Shown here in pieces: positions 8,979 through 11,609 of a stretch of DNA of 11,609 nucleotides (positions within the stretch are counted from its first letter, which is position 1; each line of letters opens with the position of its first letter). Source of the DNA: Betaproteobacteria bacterium (GTDB lineage Bacteria > Pseudomonadota > Gammaproteobacteria > Burkholderiales > Burkholderiaceae); contig RFXC01000139.1 of NCBI GenBank assembly GCA_009921765.1, positions 1-11,609 on the forward strand, given 5' to 3'. The position numbers were made by a program, and so were the translations under genes. Under the pieces are notes generated by a model that worked only from the letters and a program-made list of their open reading frames with translations, searched no databases and was not told where the DNA came from.

Positions 8979-10376
8979 ATGAGCGCATCGCCCACCGCCC
9001 GCATCTCTGCAGGCCTGCTTCGCGGCGGTCTCGAAGACGGCGTGAGTGTGTTCCGTGCTGTTCCCTATGCGGCGCCACCGGTTGGCGCCCTGCGCTTTGC
9101 GATGCCCGCCCCGGTAGAGCCCTGGAGCGGCGAGCGCGATGCGGACTGCCTCACGCTCACCATCGCAACCCCCGCCGCTGACAAACGCCGGCGCCCGGTA
9201 CTTATCTGGCTCCACGGCGGGGCGTTTTGGACCGGTGCAGGCTCGATCGACTGGTACTCCGGTGTGTCCATGGCACGGCACGGGGACATGGTGGTGGTCG
9301 GGGTCAACTACCGCCTGGGCGCACTCGGCTTCATGCACATTCCGGGTGTCAGTGAACCCAATCTCGGCCTTCACGATCAGATGGCCGCGCTCCGCTGGGT
9401 GGCGCGCGAAATAGCCGCCTTCGGCGGTGACCCCGACAACATCACGGTGGCCGGTCAGTCGGCGGGCGGCCTGTCGGTGCTGGCAATGCTGGCGCAACCG
9501 CAAAGCCGCGCGCTCCTTCGTCGCGCCATCATTCAGAGCGCGCCCTTCGGCCGCATCTTGCGCTCCATGCCCAAAGCGCTTCAAATTTCCGAGGCCATGG
9601 CCAAGGCCCTTGGCATCACCGACCCCGCGCAGTGGAAAACGGTCGATGCGCAAAAAATCAATGAGGCCCAATTGGGCGTGGCACGCAGCCTGGGCTCATT
9701 TGCCGCGACCACGCCGGTGTTCATTCCGGTGATCGACGAGAAACTGCTGGGCGAGGACCTCATGTCGGCGGCCCTCGCGGGCGCCGCCGAGCGTGATGTG
9801 ATGGTGGGCTACACCCGCGACGAAATGGCCGCCTTCTTCGGCGCCGATGACAAGATTCGAGACGCCACCCCCCAGCAGATTCATGATGTGTTTGCCCGCA
9901 CCTTTGGCGCAGCGGCGGACGAAGCGATGGCCGAGTATCGGCTGCGCGCGCGCGCAGGTGACAACGCGTCAATACTCGGCGCGATGCTCGGCGATGCTTC
10001 GTTTGGCGCAGGCGTTCATGGCTTTGCCGAGCGGCTCGCAGCCATGGGCCGGCCCGCCTGGGTCTACCGGTTTGACTGGGCAGCCCCCGACAACCGCTTT
10101 GCCGCCTGCCACTGCTGCGAGATCCCGTTCATGTTCGACACCCTGCCCGCCTGGCAGGCACCCATGCTGGCGGGCGGCGAACCGCAGGCCATGGCGCGAC
10201 TGGCCGGCCAGATGCGCGACGCGTGGGCAGCGTTTGCCCATCGCGGCGACCCCTCCCATCCGGGCCTGCCGCACTGGCCGCGACATGAAGCCGGCATGCA
10301 GACCATGCTTTTCGATGTGCACAGCCGCGCGGCCAACGATCCGGCGGGCCGCACCCGTTGGAAATACTGGCCGTGA
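8979..10376 (+). CDS. Type-B carboxylesterase (PnbA/cholinesterase family), short form
   Basis: A 465-residue alpha/beta hydrolase that cleaves carboxylic esters. The family start is clear (SVFRAVPYAAPPVGALRF), the oxyanion hole is HGGAF (79-83), and a full catalytic triad is visible: Ser161 in VAGQSAGG, Glu282 in YTRDE and His378 in AACHCCEIPFMF. There is no signal peptide, so it is probably cytoplasmic. Oddly, WSGERDA (to 55) runs directly into DCLTLTI (56 on); B. subtilis PnbA (489 aa) has about 26 more residues here, the loop ending in SEDCL, so about 78 nt seem to be missing in frame near 9138-9146. The family is otherwise complete, so this may be a natural short form, a recent deletion or an assembly fault. 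Its stop overlaps the start of the next gene (GTGA), tying it to an ABC importer; it may hydrolyse an imported ester. The substrate is unknown. Confidence 0.88.
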   Translation: MSASPTARISAGLLRGGLEDGVSVFRAVPYAAPPVGALRFAMPAPVEPWSGERDADCLTLTIATPAADKRRRPVLIWLHGGAFWTGAGSIDWYSGVSMARHGDMVVVGVNYRLGALGFMHIPGVSEPNLGLHDQMAALRWVAREIAAFGGDPDNITVAGQSAGGLSVLAMLAQPQSRALLRRAIIQSAPFGRILRSMPKALQISEAMAKALGITDPAQWKTVDAQKINEAQLGVARSLGSFAATTPVFIPVIDEKLLGEDLMSAALAGAAERDVMVGYTRDEMAAFFGADDKIRDATPQQIHDVFARTFGAAADEAMAEYRLRARAGDNASILGAMLGDASFGAGVHGFAERLAAMGRPAWVYRFDWAAPDNRFAACHCCEIPFMFDTLPAWQAPMLAGGEPQAMARLAGQMRDAWAAFAHRGDPSHPGLPHWPRHEAGMQTMLFDVHSRAANDPAGRTRWKYWP

Positions 10377-11152
10377 CCGAACCATCCATCGTCTTCGATC
10401 GGGTGGGGCTTGCCTTCGGTGGCGAGGCCATCTACGACGACATCAGTTTTTCTGTAGGGCGCGGCGAATTCGTCTGCCTTCTCGGGCCGTCGGGATGCGG
10501 CAAGTCCACGTCGCTGCGCCTGATCGGCGATCTGCTTGCCGCCCAATCAGGCTCGCTCACCGTGGATGGAAAACCACCGGCCGAGGCCTGGCAGGAGGTG
10601 GCGTTCGTCTTCCAGTCACCGCGGCTGGCCCCCTGGCGCAATGCACTGGCCAACGTCCTGATGGGTGTGGAACTGCGCATGGGTCGTGATGAGGCGCGTC
10701 GGCGTGAGCCCCGGGCGCGCGAGCTGCTTGCCCTGGTCGGACTTTCCGATGCAGCCCACAAATACCCATCCATGCTGTCGGGAGGCGAGCGCCAGCGCGT
10801 GGCCATCGCCCGCGCGCTCGCCGTGGATCCGACCATCGTGCTGATGGACGAACCCTTCTCGGCACTGGACCCCAACACCCGTCGGCGCCTGCGCGCCGAG
10901 ATCGAGAGCATCTGGCAGCGCACCGGCCGCACCGTGCTTTTCGTGACCCACGACATCGAGGAGGCGATTGTGCTCGCCGACCGGATCGTGCTCCTCTCCA
11001 ACAAGCCCACACGGGTGCTTGAAAGCATCCCCGTGACTGCGCCCCGGCCGCGGCGGGTGTCGGGCAATCCCGAACTCGATGCGCTGCGAGACCGCCTGCA
11101 GCGCCTCTTTCAGTCACTTGAACACATAGCACCGGAGGACTCTGCATCATGA
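10373..11152 (+). CDS. ABC transporter ATPase, nitrate/sulfonate/taurine (NitT/TauT) class
   Basis: The cytoplasmic ATPase of an importer. In the 259-residue form: Walker A GPSGCGKST (38-46), Q-loop FVFQSPRLAPW (Gln81), signature LSGGERQRVAIARAL (135 on), Walker B IVLMDEPFSALD (155 on) and switch His193 in VTHDIEEAI. The SPRLAPWRNALANV region and length match SsuB/TauB-like ATPases. I chose the GTG at 10373 because it overlaps the esterase stop as GTGA, the usual sign of coupling; a TTG at 10358 would add five residues and cannot be excluded. The stop overlaps the start of the binding-protein gene as ATGA. No permease gene lies within the window; one is expected downstream. The solute cannot be read from the ATPase. 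Confidence 0.92.
   Translation: MTEPSIVFDRVGLAFGGEAIYDDISFSVGRGEFVCLLGPSGCGKSTSLRLIGDLLAAQSGSLTVDGKPPAEAWQEVAFVFQSPRLAPWRNALANVLMGVELRMGRDEARRREPRARELLALVGLSDAAHKYPSMLSGGERQRVAIARALAVDPTIVLMDEPFSALDPNTRRRLRAEIESIWQRTGRTVLFVTHDIEEAIVLADRIVLLSNKPTRVLESIPVTAPRPRRVSGNPELDALRDRLQRLFQSLEHIAPEDSAS
11134..11138 (+). promoter_or_regulatory. Ribosome binding site of the substrate-binding protein gene
   Basis: GGAGG ten bases before the ATG at 11149, inside the end of the ATPase gene. Together with the ATGA overlap it supports both coupled and independent initiation, in line with the higher amounts that binding proteins usually need. Confidence 0.65.
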
Positions 11153-11609
11153 TCAATCGTCGTCATTTCCTCGCGGCCACCGCCGCGCCCGCGGTTCTCG
11201 CCGCCAGCCCGCTGCGCGCGCAGGCCAAGCCCAAGGTCACCTATGCCTATCTGCTCGACCCGGCCTATGACGCGGTGGTGTGGGCGATCAGGAATGGCAA
11301 GGTACGTTCCGATCTGATCGATGTCGAAGCCACGGGCATGCTCATCCCGCAGTTGCTGCAGGCCACCTCCACCAAGCAGTTCGATGTGGTGATGACCGCA
11401 GTCATTGGCGTACCTGCAGCGGCAGCGCGCGGACTCGAGCTGCGCATTCTGTCGGCCGCGCTCCACGCGTCCCCAGTTGGCGAAGGCGGCGGCGTCTGGG
11501 TCAAGAAAGGGAGCCCCCTCGCCGACCCTGCCGCCCTCAAGGGCCGCACGCTCGCCTCCTACGGGCTGCGCTCCACGGGCTACATGTTTGTTCGCGAAGC
11601 ACTGCGCAT
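11149..11609 (+). CDS. Tat-exported substrate-binding protein of a NitT/TauT-type ABC importer (3' end outside window)
   Basis: I translated the first 153 codons by hand. The start MINRRHFLAATAAPAVLAAS is a twin-arginine (Tat) signal peptide with a likely cut after LRAQA (residue 26). The mature protein begins KPKVTYAYLLDPAYDAVVWAI, continues with VEATGMLIPQLLQATSTKQF and FDVVMTAVIGVPAAAARGLE, and later has VWVKKGSPLADPAALKGRT and YMFVREAL. These are the usual landmarks of periplasmic binding proteins of the SsuA/TauA/NMT1-like class: a first lobe, the short test-and-count segment 'LLQA...FDVVM', and the 'L.DPA.LKG.T' segment. It acts in the periplasm and delivers the ligand to a permease not seen here. 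Tat export suggests that it may fold or bind a cofactor before export, but for many such proteins this is just habit. The ligand cannot be predicted. Confidence 0.85.
   Translation, partial: MINRRHFLAATAAPAVLAASPLRAQAKPKVTYAYLLDPAYDAVVWAIRNGKVRSDLIDVEATGMLIPQLLQATSTKQFDVVMTAVIGVPAAAARGLELRILSAALHASPVGEGGGVWVKKGSPLADPAALKGRTLASYGLRSTGYMFVREALR

Noticed and set aside
8649..9671. A 340-codon open frame on the minus strand across the esterase and gltX starts
   Set aside because: It spans the divergent promoter region and is opposite one conserved gene and out of frame with the other; its composition is shadow-like and it has no family resemblance.
9847..10689. A 280-codon plus-strand frame overlapping the end of the esterase and the start of the ATPase
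   Set aside because: It overlaps two well-supported genes in another frame and has an Arg/Pro/Ala-rich shadow composition.

Overview
The window comes from the chromosome of a GC-rich proteobacterium, most likely a betaproteobacterium of the order Burkholderiales. The evidence is the gene order leuC-leuD-leuB-asd-fimV, which from memory is the standard arrangement of that group, together with proteins that read close to Burkholderia/Bordetella versions (AroC with SARLT, long LeuB and LeuC matches). No species can be named from the sequence alone. I see no phage, insertion sequence, CRISPR array, tRNA or rRNA.

Positions 1-8829, minus strand: eight genes in one direction, read from right to left: gltX (glutamyl-tRNA synthetase), aroC (chorismate synthase), an HcaT-like MFS transporter, leuC, leuD, leuB, asd and the 5' part of fimV. 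These cover tRNA charging, the last common step of aromatic synthesis, the isomerase and dehydrogenase steps of leucine synthesis, and the branch point of the aspartate family. The gaps are 5-126 bp, so this is one operon or a few overlapping ones. leuB is broken: about 76-88 nt are missing near codon 28 and the frame shifts, leaving a 27-residue N-terminal piece and a 3' piece in another frame. The leader before leuB is the longest gap (126 bp). It holds two perfect inverted repeats, one of which covers the leuB ribosome binding site.

Positions 8830-8978: a divergent promoter region of 149 bp with a TAGAAT hexamer facing each way.

Positions 8979-11609, plus strand: a type-B carboxylesterase, an ABC ATPase of the nitrate/sulfonate/taurine (NitT/TauT) class, and the 5' part of a Tat-exported substrate-binding protein. 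The stop and start codons overlap as GTGA and ATGA, so the three are almost certainly one translationally coupled operon that continues past the right edge, where a permease is expected. The likely job is uptake of a small organic solute plus ester hydrolysis; the substrate is not visible. The esterase lacks the loop of about 26 residues normally found before the DCL motif, an in-frame loss of about 78 nt.

The most notable points are the broken leuB inside an otherwise intact leu operon, a second similar-sized loss in the esterase, the hairpin over the leuB ribosome binding site, and the esterase/NitT-type transporter operon. I did not find a clearly new defence or mobile system.
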